Shown here piece after piece: positions 34,430 through 45,285 of a stretch of 64,000 nucleotides of DNA. A program made the translations under genes and the position numbers. Numbering within the stretch: position 1 is the stretch's first letter; each line of letters starts with the position of its first letter. Where the stretch lies: contig OX375873.1 of NCBI GenBank assembly GCA_947359465.1, positions 86,923,978 to 86,987,977 of the forward strand, written 5' to 3'. The stretch comes from Metellina segmentata. Lineage: Eukaryota > Arthropoda > Arachnida > Araneae > Tetragnathidae. The notes beneath the pieces are model-generated. The model was given only the letters and a program-made list of their open reading frames with translations. It did not search any database and was not told where the DNA came from.

Positions 34430-35156
34430 GGGGGGCCGGGACACATTGAAAAAAAATTTTTATTAATTAATTTATAATTTTGAATTTTTTTGTACTGATT
34501 ACCCATCAAACTAATCAGCGAAATCCTGACACAAAATTTTTCCAAAACTTTTTTTAAAATTTTAAATTAAAATTTTTTGAAAAAAAGAGAGGTTATTTTA
34601 AATTGCTAAAACTTAAAATATTCTTGATCAATTTTCAAAATTCTTGCAGCAAATTATTCACAAATTTATAAACTTTAATTTCGATTCAGCAATTTAAAAA
34701 ATATTAATTTAATAAAAAATAAAAAAGATTTGAATGAAAATTTAAAAAATTTTAAGGTACTTTTTTTTTAAAGTCATATTTTTAAAAGTAAATATTTGTT
34801 TCAAATTTGCTGAATCAAAATTAAAGTATAATGTTTGAAAAAGATGTATTCCAAATTTTAACCCTTAAACTTTATCGGTTTTCGACTTATAGCAATTTGA
34901 ATATAGGAAATCTTGAAAAAATGTATCATGGAGAAAAACGCATTTAAAGTTTTAAAGACAGATGTTGTTGCCGTGACAACAACTGTCAAGAGTGTTAGAT
35001 TTTCAAAACAACGCACCACAAGAATTATTATATCTCTAGTTCTAATTAAGATAGAAACATGATTTAGACATCCTTTTAAGCAGAAAAACACAGAGAATTT
35101 CTTAAAATAACTTTAAAAAATTCGAAATTTTGACGATTTTTGTGTCCCGGACCCCC
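34430..35156. mobile_element. TTAA-flanked non-autonomous element with G-rich ends
   Basis: Starts GGGGGGCCGGGACACA and ends with the inverse TGTGTCCCGGACCCCC, with TTAA on both sides (34426-34429 and 35157-35160). TTAA duplications with G-rich ends suggest a Kolobok- or piggyBac-type superfamily; the ends differ from the CCCTCC MITEs elsewhere in the window. The interior is AT-rich and non-coding. Confidence 0.8.
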
Positions 35157-35159
35157 TTA

Positions 35160-35475
35160 AGCAAAGTACCCTGTCAATGAAAAGTGTTTTATTAGCTTAT
35201 TCACAGAATATTATAAGAAAATAAGAAAGATAAACTATCCTTAAAAAGTATGTAACACGTCTTCTCTCTGTACACTTGGAACCTGCATGCACAAAAATAT
35301 CAGAATTTTTTACCACTCAGAGAAATAATAATTTTATTAAATGCACTCCAAAATAAATAGTTTTTGTCAAAGTATGACCGCAATTGTTGAGCATTGGTTA
35401 TAGATGGCACTGTTTTTGGTGAGTTTACAAATCCTTCTTTAAACAAACAAAATTTCGTCAATCGAAACCAAGATT
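35160..35475. other. Unannotated sequence
   Basis: AT-rich with no recognised feature. Confidence 0.35.
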
Positions 35476-35479
35476 ACCC

Positions 35480-35730
35480 TAAGGTCGTCTAACCCCTCTG
35501 TCTTCTCACACGAGGAAACTTTGGATAAATGAGTTGTTCAAACACCGCCTGAAAGAAGACTGCCAAAGATAAATCTTGGAAACGCCTTCGTCCTCCAGTG
35601 ACTGTCGTCCCAGACTCTCCAAGGAAGGATTCAGTGGCTGAGTTTCGTTTCCTGACTGGACATGACTGACACTTATTTTGTTGCATTATTGTTGACTCTT
35701 CTGACTGTATTTTATGCAATAGTAGACAAC
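35480..35730 (+). pseudogene. LINE (non-LTR) pol C-terminal remnant
   Basis: The plus strand reads PRKDSVAEFRFLTGHD, a stop, then ...CCIIVDSSDCILCN. The R-L-x-TGHD motif followed by a CxxC-type end (PxCxLC) is characteristic of the extreme C-terminus of Jockey/I/CR1-like LINE polyproteins, after the reverse transcriptase or RNase H. Only the end is preserved, so the clade cannot be assigned. Confidence 0.55.
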
Positions 35731-35942
35731 CTATGACAACTCAACGCTTATTCACGTGAACAGCACCTAATAGTTTTAGTAGTAGACATCCGAAGTATTG
35801 GAAATCCAGATGGTGAATGACGTAAATTCAAGTATCTGGCATTTGTTTCATTTATTTATTCCCAACACGGATTTCGCACGAGATGAGATACACGACTTTC
35901 TATGTATAAATGGCTGCCATGCATCTAACGTATAGTTGTCAC

Positions 35943-36776
35943 TAGGGCAACATTTTTGTTGCAGTAAAAATGTGAAAAGTTGCATTTATCATTCCCTAAA
36001 GTTGCATTTATGGAAATAAAGTTGCATTTATTTTTGATACACTAAAATCTAATACAAATTATTCGTAAAAAATGAAAAAATTTACTGACAATTTAGTCGT
36101 GTATAACAGTATTATTTTAGTCGATAATTTTAGTCGTGTACAACAGTATTATAATACATACTGAAATACAGTAGAACGTTGAATGGCCGATCCCTGGTCA
36201 GTGTATTTCTTTAAAAATGAAAACCTGCGCCAGCCGCAGTCATATGATGTGCTGTATCGGATAGTAGAAGCGTAAAATCCTTACGCTCAACATTCAGAGA
36301 TTTTAAAACGTCATTTACAAGGCGAACAATATATTGATGATCGACACTCACCTCGCAGACTATGCAGTCGATTACGAAAGTTTCCTCTGGATTATCAAGA
36401 GTGCCAACCAATGTGTAAAAGTACTTCTTGCCATTTATTTCACTTTCGTCTTAGGACGAACACCTTCTTACCATGAATTTGTTTGATCCTCAATACTTCG
36501 GCGTTCGCAAGATCAGACACACGTGATCTAAGGGTTGATTCTGGGAGCAAAAAATGTAATGGTAATTTGATATTACTTAATTTTAATCTATATTTTAAAA
36601 AATTGCAGGTGGTTAAATTTATGCAAAAAGTTGATTTTATGCAGAAAGTTGCATTTGTGTTGCGGTTATAACTCATTTACTATACACCCCATGTAGGAGG
36701 AATTTTGGTTTTAATACTTTACATGCAGCGTACAACGGGTGAAAAAAAGTTGCATTTGTTGCAAAATGTTGCCCTA
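35943..36776 (-). mobile_element. hAT element, internally deleted
   Basis: Ends TAGGGCAACATTTT and AAAATGTTGCCCTA are perfect inverted repeats. The 8-mers GTTGTCAC (35935-35942) and GTTATCAC (36777-36784) match at 7 of 8, a hAT-size target duplication. Both subterminal regions repeat the word AGTTGCATTT several times in inverted arrangement, possible transposase-binding clusters. A partial transposase lies inside on the minus strand. Confidence 0.88.
36211..36676 (-). pseudogene. hAT transposase fragment (DUF659-like region)
   Basis: In the upstream part (36676-36440) the minus strand reads LLPESTLRSRVSDLANAEVL, IHGKKVFVL. After a frame break it reads VGTLDNPEETFVIDC and then ERKDFTLLLSDTAHHMTAAG (36411-36211). 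This order (PSESTLR..., GKKIWVSIDETTD-like, VGTL-, then LLLTDAARYM-like) matches the central part of a common arthropod hAT transposase. The catalytic Asp of the S/TD-A motif is visible as LSDTA. The BED finger and C-terminal dimerisation domain are missing. Confidence 0.68.
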
Positions 36777-36784
36777 GTTATCAC

Positions 36785-39425
36785 CACGGCAAAGGCACTA
36801 ATCTGTAATATTGACATTTCTGCGAAAACGCGTCCGAAGTTTGGATGCTTCGAAAAAAATCGAGTTACAGCTCAAAGATTGATTCTCGTGAAAATAGGCA
36901 ATTCCACTAAAAATCAATATGTTTCTTGGCTCTTTCATGGTATAGAACACAAAATGGTGACTCAAAAAAATGCAGTTAGGTGTAAATCGCCTAAATGCAG
37001 ATTCGTCCCTTTGGTGTGGTAGTTACGATATGGCATGAGGCTTCGAATGGAAACAGAAGATCTCAAAGATTGTAAAGTGGCCATTTTTCAAAGAAATTTT
37101 TTAAACCTCGCGTAGAATGTCTTCTTCTATTTCTGGACTTAACTTCTAACCTTCACTATACCTGATGACACGTAATGCTCCTTTTACACATAAATAGCGT
37201 TGCAAACGCTCAAATGTTAAACGATTCGGCACTCATCAATCAATCGTGGAAGAGCTTACGGTACAATCTAAACAACTTCATTTTCCATTGGAATAAAACC
37301 CTTTATAGTGGACTAACGTCACTCTGAGAAAATCTAAATGCAGCTGACCTCTACTAGTAGAATTCCTACTGGTCTATGTCACCAATAGCCCGTTGTGTTG
37401 CTCCAGTGTAACGTTTATTAATTACCTACATGATGTTATATATTCTTTTCTTAAATATCATTTGCTTTTAAAAATTGTTTCGAGACAGTATTTTTTCAAA
37501 AACTCACGAGATTACTGTTCTATAATCCTACATTTTCACCCATTTCTACCGTGCTTATAAAAGTAGCCTAAAATTTGCATAATTTTTCATCAGTGTCGAA
37601 GCCTTGTGTGTGTTGGTATCGTTCATAATGATCAATCGTATTATATTCCTTGTTTACAAAGGGCTACTATTTCTAATAAAAAATCTGTACACTTAACTTT
37701 TAGAACAGTTTATTTCTTTAATACCCTATACAAGTCTTTCTTCATATCGCTACCAAAACGAATTGCGCTTAGACTTTAATGATTTGAAATGTGACAATAT
37801 AAATCTTACTAAAAAACTAATAGGTTCCCTCACAGCTTTTATTAAGTTTTTCAAAATTCATTGATTTTGTCGTGACACGTTCTCTAGACTTGTTTATAGT
37901 TGAATGTCATAAGCTAAATTTAACTTTAATATGTATATATATTCGCAATCACCTTATACCAGTCTTAAGTGTAGTGTATAAAATGCATTAATGTCCATAG
38001 TATGTGTTAAGCGACTGAGAAACTATACGTCAGCTTCAACACTTTTCCAGATTTGTCTTGAGTTTAACTGTTGCTCCTAGAGTCATTTTTAGAAGGTTCG
38101 AACAGTTTCGAGGCATTTGGGAATTCCATTCAAATAGAAGAGCTCGTGGGAAATCTTGAAACGTTCTTTTCTATGCTCGCCGGTAAAAAGACATTCGGTT
38201 AAATTCAGGAATGCGAACGAAAGGGGTAGGATAGAAAGTGATACAAAACAAGAACGTAATGATGACTTCGATCTCCTATCACTTTCGTTACATTAATTCG
38301 TTATCGATGTTCAAATGATATAGCACTTGGGTAGAAAAACAATCACTGAATTCTTTTGCTTGTCAATCTACTGTCATTATCTGATACAGACCGGGACGTA
38401 CATCTTGGAGTGGATTCCGAACCACTAGGGACATTCATACGAAGATCGTGAATCGAATCTATGTAGCTGCTCTACCAAGAACTGAGAATGAATGAATGTC
38501 GTGTGTTTTCTCTTCTATGAATACTGCACCATATGTCTAGTAATATACAGCAAAAACTCATAGTAATAGGCTTTAATCTCTTCAAACTTCCACAATTGGG
38601 ATAATTTGTGATAGCCCCTAGTTCTGTAAGGCTAAAATCAAAGACTTGGATGTATTAGAAATCGGGCAATACTTCAGTAAATTATCCCTTAGATTCTTCT
38701 AAAAATTGGAAAGCATTGATAACGAAGCAATACAACAAATTCCCAGATATGACTATTGGGAAACTTTTAACAGTAAACGTCCACGAGCTATACCAAACTT
38801 TTACTCCAAGTACTAATGTCTAATATCTTTAAATAATAAAAATAGGTCCTTAAATCTATTCCCTTTCACCATATAAATTTCAAATTCCTGACTCTCTTTG
38901 ACAATGTTGAAGTGTCGACTCCATTTTAAACCAAGCATTTTCAATGGTGTGTTACATACACCCACGCCTCATCTCATTTTCAAGTCCTATTTGATTTTAT
39001 ATGACTCTGAATAACTCACTGTTCTGCAATGCTCACTAAAGGTAGAAAGCCTGTTTCCCAAGTTTTCCCATCAATTCCATCCTCCATCAGTGCCATATTT
39101 GAAGTGTGTTATGTTGATTTTCTTCTCTATCTTTCATCCGTCTATTTAGCCATTGCTTTTAAACATATGTCTATAGAGTGGGACCTTTGTCGCCTACCAG
39201 GTATAATGGTCATAGTAGGTTCTGGTATGTAAGACCATGAATGTTACATCAATGAACCTTGTCTTAAATATAGTTGAGTACGTTGCGACGATCGCATTAG
39301 ATGCTACCACCGTTAGTTTGGTAGAGGTGAGGATGCATGTGACCTTTATATGCATTTATTACAGAGTTACTTAGAGTAGTATTAGTTTCCAGAAGCTATA
39401 GGACTTTACGTGTCTATTGATTATT
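36785..39425. other. Mostly unannotated; one SINE-2 tail
   Basis: A plus-strand SINE-2 tail fragment lies at about 37376-37430 (CACCAATAGCCCGTTGTGTT, GCTCCAGTGTAACGTTTATTAA). The rest, including the frames at 36705-37022 and 39029-39232, shows no recognised motif. Confidence 0.4.
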
Positions 39426-39441
39426 TCGACTTCACACAAGT

Positions 39442-39711
39442 AAACCGATCAACCGGTCTAGTGGTCAAGGTGTTGGCCTCTGGATCGGAAGGTTCCGGGT
39501 CAGGGCATGGATGTAAATTGTGCTGTCCTTTGTTAGGGACAATGATGGTCCACCCATTGAGGGCCCCTTCACAAGTGACCATCACTTCTTGCCTTGTATA
39601 AGGCTACAATGACTTCAGTCAATTCTGTACTGTATTGTATTTCTGTATTGTATCATGTATTGTATTTGTCTTTGCAATCTGTACCCAGCCTTGCCATTGG
39701 AAATAAAAAAA
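39442..39711 (+). repeat. SINE-1 copy with perfect 13-bp TSD
   Basis: A tRNA-derived SINE about 270 bp long. Box A TAGTGGTCAAGG is at 39459-39470; box B is mutated (GGTTCCGGGTC, 39491-39501). Next come a body with GGACAATGATGGTCC, a TGTATTGTATTT simple-repeat zone, GCCATTGG and a short A-rich tail. ACTTCACACAAGT flanks it exactly on both sides (39429-39441 and 39712-39724), so the insertion is recent and its ends are certain. The minus copy at 24513-24788 is the same family. Confidence 0.93.
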
Positions 39712-39724
39712 ACTTCACACAAGT

Positions 39725-40230
39725 GATTAGGGTGTAAATGGCATTTTTATTCATTTTAACACAGACTAGTTATTATGTTTTAAATTAATACTAAATTAAT
39801 TCCTGAATTGATGGTAGATATAGTAAGTATTTATTACAGGAAATAGTCACGAAAGGGAGAAGAATATACTTGTATTTATCCCCTAGACTATGGGTTGTGT
39901 TTGAAGAAAGAAACACAAGAACATTAGCATCAGCAGTAATTGAAATGTAACAGTTTCATCACTAAAGGACAAAAAAAGGTTCAGAACTTACATCTATTGA
40001 TTGAAAATAATTTCAGAGCTATAACGGCGGACGAAAACGTCATTTACTCCTGATATCTTTTAAGACTAATAAACATATTTCCCAAAATCACGACAGAAAT
40101 ATGGGATCCGTTCGGTTTGCTTTCTTGAATGGACGAAATATTAAAGAAATCGTGGGCACGCTCTGTAAAAAAGTTTTTAATCAGAGCCACTGTTACTTAA
40201 TGACATTATATTAAAGTGCGTTTATACTTT

Positions 40231-40234
<4 letters not shown>
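39725..40234. other. Unannotated sequence
   Basis: No recognised feature. Confidence 0.35.

Positions 40235-40291
<57 letters not shown>
40235..40291. repeat. (AT)n microsatellite
   Basis: About 28 AT units, outside the left arm of the large inverted repeat. Confidence 0.97.
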
Positions 40292-40294
<3 letters not shown>

Positions 40295-40564
40295 TTTTTT
40301 GCAGTTATCAAAACGCATACCCTCTAATTCTTTTTAATATACTAAGCATTACTTAAATATAAAATTTTAACTTCCTACGTTAACGTTAACCCGTGCCGAC
40401 AGGGCCCCAAAGTTTATGTAAATTGACATTTTTGAACAGATCTTAATATGCAGCTAGGTCATCGCAACTATGCATATCTTAGGTAAATATTGATTAAAAG
40501 ACAAATTTAAGTAATGCTTTTAATTATTATAAAATAAAGTTACACATAATTATTCAGGATACTT

Positions 40565-42060
40565 TTATTTTAAGGTCTCTTTTTTACAGTCTTGGTACAT
40601 CTTAATGTGTTCTTGCACACAGCGTAATAAGAACTGTTTCTGTTCTTCTTCTGCGGTAATTAAACCATGGAAGGCTTGCATTAGCTTAACAGTTCTTTCA
40701 TCTGTGTCATTTACTGCTTTTTTTTTTAATCTTATTTTTAGCTTCCACAAAGGCTGCATTTTCTTCCAACGAAGATACGTTTTCTTAGAGGAAGCTGTTG
40801 TCAACTTTTAATCACGAAAACAAATTTTTGCTCTTGATGTATACGAAATCACTCATTGATTTCCCTAAAACAATAAGAGAAATTGGTATCACAAGAAAAT
40901 TCACAGAATTTAAATTAACAGATCAAACAAAAATCTCATCGTATAAAGATACAGACATCTCTTCCTTCGATGGAACAAACGTATATCTTCCCAAAATCAT
41001 ATTAACTTTCTCTTAGTAAGTTCGTTTTGGTTTGTTTATAAACTATAGCATCATAGAGTGATAGTACGGCTATTTTCTCTGATAAATACCACTGGTGTTG
41101 ACTGAACTTGCACAGGGTCGCTTTGAAAATCAATTTGTCAACTGTTTCATATTCTTTTAACGTCTTTAAAAAACCAAATCTAGATTCGGCGCCTTCACCG
41201 ACAAACTGCATCCAAGCCAGGGCATCACATAAACTGCCACAATGAATAAACAAATATCTTGCACCGCTCGTTTGTCCTCAACGCTCATTTTGAACACACT
41301 GCAGCAAACATATTTTCAAAGAGTAAATAGCTTTTGCCATCCATCGTACTGTATGCAATTCGCCAGGAGGTCTAATTTTAATTTTACTCTCGTTATCTCC
41401 TCTCAAGAAAATAACAGATAGTTCGATCAGTTCCTGATAATCGTCACGTATCTATCAAGGGATTTTTGCAGTTCATGGTTAAAAAACGTCACCAATCCGT
41501 TAATGATCGCGTCAAAAAGATGCTGTTTGACAAAATCTATGCATGTTTCGATATCATTAGGATTAATGTTTTTCTAGTTGTCTCTGAACTTTTTGATCAG
41601 TGGAATATCGGGACTGCTTGCGACTTGATGGATCTTTGATTCAAATACACTTTTCAGAACCAGTTCATAAACATGATGACGGCAAGCAAAGAGTAACAAT
41701 TCTCTTTCTAGATTTTATTCTAAAATCTCACAAGCTCCATTCAATCGGTCTGTATTAGATGCTGTCGTATCACAACACATTATTTGTACTTTATTATTGA
41801 GGTTCCATTCTTTAAGTGCGTTTGAAACTGCTTTAGCTTCATCTTTGCCGGAAGAGCTGTCCAGTTTTGGTACTGCAAGAAATTGCTCCTTCATTCCAAA
41901 TGAAATAAGGATCGACAGGCGTTCTTCTTTAGAACTTTACACATCCAGGCCTGGTAACAATTTTCCATCGTAATAAACGGTAACTACTTCCGGCACGTTA
42001 TTCTGAAATTCGGATTTTAAGGATTCCGCTCTAACCTTTCTCAATGACTCACCTCACCAA
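40565..42060 (-). pseudogene. Transposase-like pseudogene, copy A
   Basis: Minus-strand copy of the protein described at 43830-45300. Recognisable parts from N to C: VVTVYYDGKLLPGLDV-like start (near 41980), ISFGMKEQFLAVPK, VQIMCCDTTASN (about 41790), CRHHVYELVLKSVF (about 41680), PPGELHTVRWMAKAIYSL (about 41360), LAWMQFVGEGAESRFGFL and FSQHQWYLSEKIAVLSLYDA (41200-41060). A GT-AG bounded interval of 232 bp (40795-41026, minus sense) then separates RE from TSSKKTYLRWKK. The exon after it ends ERTVKLMQAFHGLITAEEEQ, KQFLLRCVQEH, TLK* at 40565. Several frameshifts and stops precede the intron. Family as for copy B; not active. Confidence 0.7.
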
Positions 42061-42580
42061 CCAAGAAAATGCTTTTTTTTACTGCTTCTCAGTTCTATTA
42101 CCATCTTCGAAATATAAAACAATGTGCGTTAATTACCCGACAAGCCGAGAGCAAAGCCCGGTTTTTCAAGAATCAGTGTTGAAACGCCGCGCGAAGAGAT
42201 TCAAGTACAACGTCTCGAATTCCTCTACCAGTATAGTGGTTAAGGTGTTAGCCTCTAGATCGTTAGGTTCTTGGTTCGAATCCGGGTTCGGGCATGCATA
42301 TTTGTAACATATGGTGTAGAGACTGCTGGTGTACCATAAATCTGTCGAGGCCGAAAGTCCTCACGTTGGGTTGGTGTGGAAGTTTGGAGAGTGGGGTGCC
42401 AGCTCAGGTGTTGCTTCGTCATCTGACCGTGGTTCAAAATTACGAGGTGTTGTCCTCGAATCTTTCCCTTAAGGAATTGATCCCGGACAGTCGTCAATAG
42501 CCCTTTGTATTGCTCTCGTACGACGTTAATTACAAATTACCAATTACCGCTCCAACACGAATTTACAACTTATAACAACG
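40617..42580. repeat. Left arm of a 2-kb inverted repeat
   Basis: This arm is the reverse complement of 43317-45285. The match begins at the outer edge with GTAATAAGAACTGTTTC (40625 region and 45280 region). It runs through the whole pseudogene and the SINE-2, and ends at TTACCAATTACCGCTCCAAC and ACTTATA near 42570. Small indels and substitutions are scattered throughout, so the duplication is not new. The spacer between arms is about 736 bp. Confidence 0.88.
42226..42540 (+). repeat. SINE-2, full length, consensus-like head (left arm)
   Basis: The best-preserved SINE-2 head in the window: box A TAGTGGTTAAGG (42234-42245) and box B GGTTCGAATCC (42273-42283), correctly spaced for an internal Pol III promoter. 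The body follows with CCTCACGTTGGGTTGGTGTG, GGGGTGCCAGCTCAGGTGTT, CATCTGACCGTGGTTCAAAA and GATTGATCCC..., then GTCAATAGCCC and a GACGTTAATTAC tail. It lies inside the inverted-repeat arm, and its mirror copy is at 43350-43668. Confidence 0.9.
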
Positions 42581-42916
42581 CTGCGTATTTATGTTTTCCT
42601 AAGAAGCGCATCAACTGTAACAGTCAGTCACGTGATCGGTTATTTGAACTAAATTCTGGTGGTAGTACGTGGTGTATGACGCATTTGACTGCTCTGGAAC
42701 CAGTCTGCTAGGAAAACCCGCCTTAACTAACCGTGCAAGCACGGCGCACGCGCGGCACCTGCGACGCTACTTGTACGAACATGTTTCCATGCAAGTCGGC
42801 ACGGGTTGCAGTGCTCCAAATAAGATAAAAATTTATTTTCGAGTGTTTTAGGGTCAAATGAACAAAACTAGAACCTATGCGTTAAAAAATAAAAACTTTG
42901 AAAAATAAGGGACACC

Positions 42917-42919
<3 letters not shown>

Positions 42920-42975
<56 letters not shown>

Positions 42976-42976
42976 C
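42920..42976. repeat. (TA)n microsatellite in the palindrome spacer
   Basis: About 27 TA units in the spacer between the two inverted arms. It directly abuts the truncated left side of the hAT MITE copy. Confidence 0.97.
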
Positions 42977-42984
42977 GGGTTTAA

Positions 42985-43316
42985 CGGGTAACGGACGGCC
43001 GTAACGGGTTTATACAGGAGGAAGGTTTACTTGTGCCACTGCCACCAGAACTTTCCAATGATTGAAACATTTGCTAGATGGATCTGTTGAAGCGACTGTC
43101 GCGACAACAGTGCGCCGTAGAATTTTGATGTTTAACTATCTTTTATTTAATATCTACTACTAACCTATATGAACATATCCAAATAATAAAGTAGTTTACA
43201 CTACATTAATGACCTTTTATTACGTTTATTTTTTTTCAATGTGCACCTAAAATATAACCTGTGCATATAATTTAAAAACTAAGGTGCACCTGTATTAAAA
43301 AATCCATTTCGAGGCC
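42985..43316. mobile_element. Left-truncated copy of the 6.1-kb hAT MITE
   Basis: Matches about 6350-6925 in order: AACGGGTTTATACAGGAGGA, AGAACTTTCCAATGAT, TGTTGAAGCGACTGTCG, ATATCTACTACTAACC, AATAAAGTAGTTT, CACCTAAAATATAACCTGTG and the end ATTTCGAGGCCTG. About 200 bp of the left end is missing at the (TA)n tract and about 250 bp of the interior of copy 1 is absent. Two extra AACGGGT-like repeats occur at 42975-43010. Confidence 0.8.
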
Positions 43317-45285
43317 TGCTATAAGTTGTGAATTCCTGTTGGAGCGGTAATTGGTAATTTGTAATTAACGTCGTACTAGAGCAATACAAAGGGCTATTGG
43401 CGACGGTCAGGGATAAATCCCTTAAAAGATCCGAGGATAACACCTCGTGATTTTTAACCACGGTCAGATGACGAAGCAACACCTGAGCTGGCACCCTACT
43501 CTCCAAACTTTCACACCAACTCGATGTGAGGACTTTCGGCCACGACAGATTTACGGTGCACCAGCCGTCTCTACACCATACGCTTACAAACATGCATGCC
43601 CGGACCCGGATTCGAACCATGAACCTTCCGATCTAGAGGCTAACACCGTAACCACTATACCGGTAGAGGAATTCGAGACGTTGGACTTGAATCTCTTCGT
43701 GCGGGGCTTCTACCCTGTCTTGATAAACCGGGCTTTACTCTCGGCTTGTCGGGTAATTAACGCGCATTGTTTTATATTTCGAAGATTTCAATGGAACTGA
43801 GAAGCAGTACATAAAGCATTTTCTTGGTTGGTGAGGTGAGTCATTGAGAAAGGTTAGAGCGGAATCCATAAAATCCGATTTTCAGAATAACGTGTCCGAA
43901 GTTGTAACCGTTCATTACGATGGAAAATTGTTACCAAGCCTGGATGTGAGAAGTTCTAAAGAAGAACGCCTGCCGATCCTTATTTCATTTGGAGAGAAGG
44001 AGCAACTTCTTACAGTACCAGAACTGGACAGCTCTTCCGGCAAAGATGAAACTAAAGCAGTTTCAAACGCACTTAAAGAATGGAACCTCAATAATAAAGT
44101 ACAAATAATGTGCTGTGATACGACAGCATCTAATATAGACATTTTGACTGGAGCTTGTGTGTGAGCTTTAAGAATAAAATCTAGAAAGAGAATTCTTACT
44201 CTTTGCTTGCCGTCATCATGTTTATGAACTGGTTTTGAAAAGTGTATTTGAAACAAAGATCCACCAAGTCGCAAGCAGTCCCGATATTTCACTGATAAAA
44301 AAGTTCAGAGACAACTGGAAAAACATTAATCCTAATGCTATCGAAACATGCACAGATTTTGTCAAACAGCATCTTTTTTACGCGACCATTAACGGATTGG
44401 TGACGTTTTTTAACCACGAACTATAAAAATCCATTATAAGTGATGGTTATCGGGAACTGATCGAACTATCTGTTATTTTCTTGAGAGGAGATAACGGGAG
44501 TAAAATTAAAATCAGACCTCCTGGCGCAATGAATCCAGCACGATGGATGGCAAAAGCTATTTACTCTTTGAAAATATATTTGCTGCAGTCTCTGTTCAAA
44601 ATAGGCGTTGAGAACAAACGATCGTTGCAAGATGTTTGTTTATTCATTGTGGCTGTTAACGTGGATGCCCTGGCTTGGATGCAGTTTGGCGGTGAAGGCG
44701 CCGAATCAAGATTTGCGTTTATTAAAGACGTTAAAAGAGTATGAAATAGTTGACAAAATGATTTCCAAAGCGACCCTGAGGAAATTCAGTCAACACCAGT
44801 GGTATTTATCAGAGGAAATAGCCGTATTATCACACTTTGATGCTATTGTTTATAAACAAACCAAGGCGTATATTGTAGCGAACTTACTAAGAGAAAGTTA
44901 ATATGATTTTGGGAAGATATATGTTCCATCGAAGGAAGAGATGTCTGTATTTTTAAACGATGAGAGTTTTGTTTGATATGCTATTTTAAATTATGTTAAT
45001 TTCCTTGTGGTATTAATTTTTCTTATTGTTTTAGGGAAATCATTGAGTGATTTCCTTTCCATCAAGAGCAAAAATTTGTTTTCGTAATTAAAAGTTGACA
45101 TCAGCTTCCTCCAAGAAAACGTATCTCCGTGGGAAGAAAATACAGCCTTTTTGTAAGCATAAAATAAGAATTTTAGCTTAAAAGCATTAAGTGACACAGC
45201 TGAAAGAGCTGTTAAGCTAATGCAAGACTTCCATGGTGCAATTGCCGCAGAAGAAGAATCGAAACAGTTCTTATTACAATTGAAT
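43317..45285. repeat. Right arm of the 2-kb inverted repeat
   Basis: Reverse complement of 40617-42580. It carries the SINE-2 on the minus strand next to the spacer and the transposase-like pseudogene on the plus strand. The sequence immediately left of the pseudogene (CGAATTCCTC, GAGACGTTGGACTTGAATC in reverse) is shared with the left arm, showing that the SINE was already beside the gene before duplication. Confidence 0.88.
43350..43668 (-). repeat. SINE-2, full length (right arm)
   Basis: Mirror of the copy at 42226-42540. Tail at the left (AATTAACGTCGTACTAGAGC), head at the right with box B complement GGATTCGAACC (43608-43618) and box A complement CCGTAACCACTA (about 43645-43656). A few substitutions and a small deletion (TTAAAAGATCC) distinguish it from the left-arm copy. 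Confidence 0.9.

Noticed and set aside
38400..38530. Possible tRNA-like SINE head
   Set aside because: GAATCGAATC and AGTGG-like words occur but spacing and order fit no family in the window.
42230..42300. tRNA gene candidate with good box A and B
   Set aside because: Same head occurs repeatedly in front of SINE bodies and lacks a complete cloverleaf; treated as SINE-2 head.
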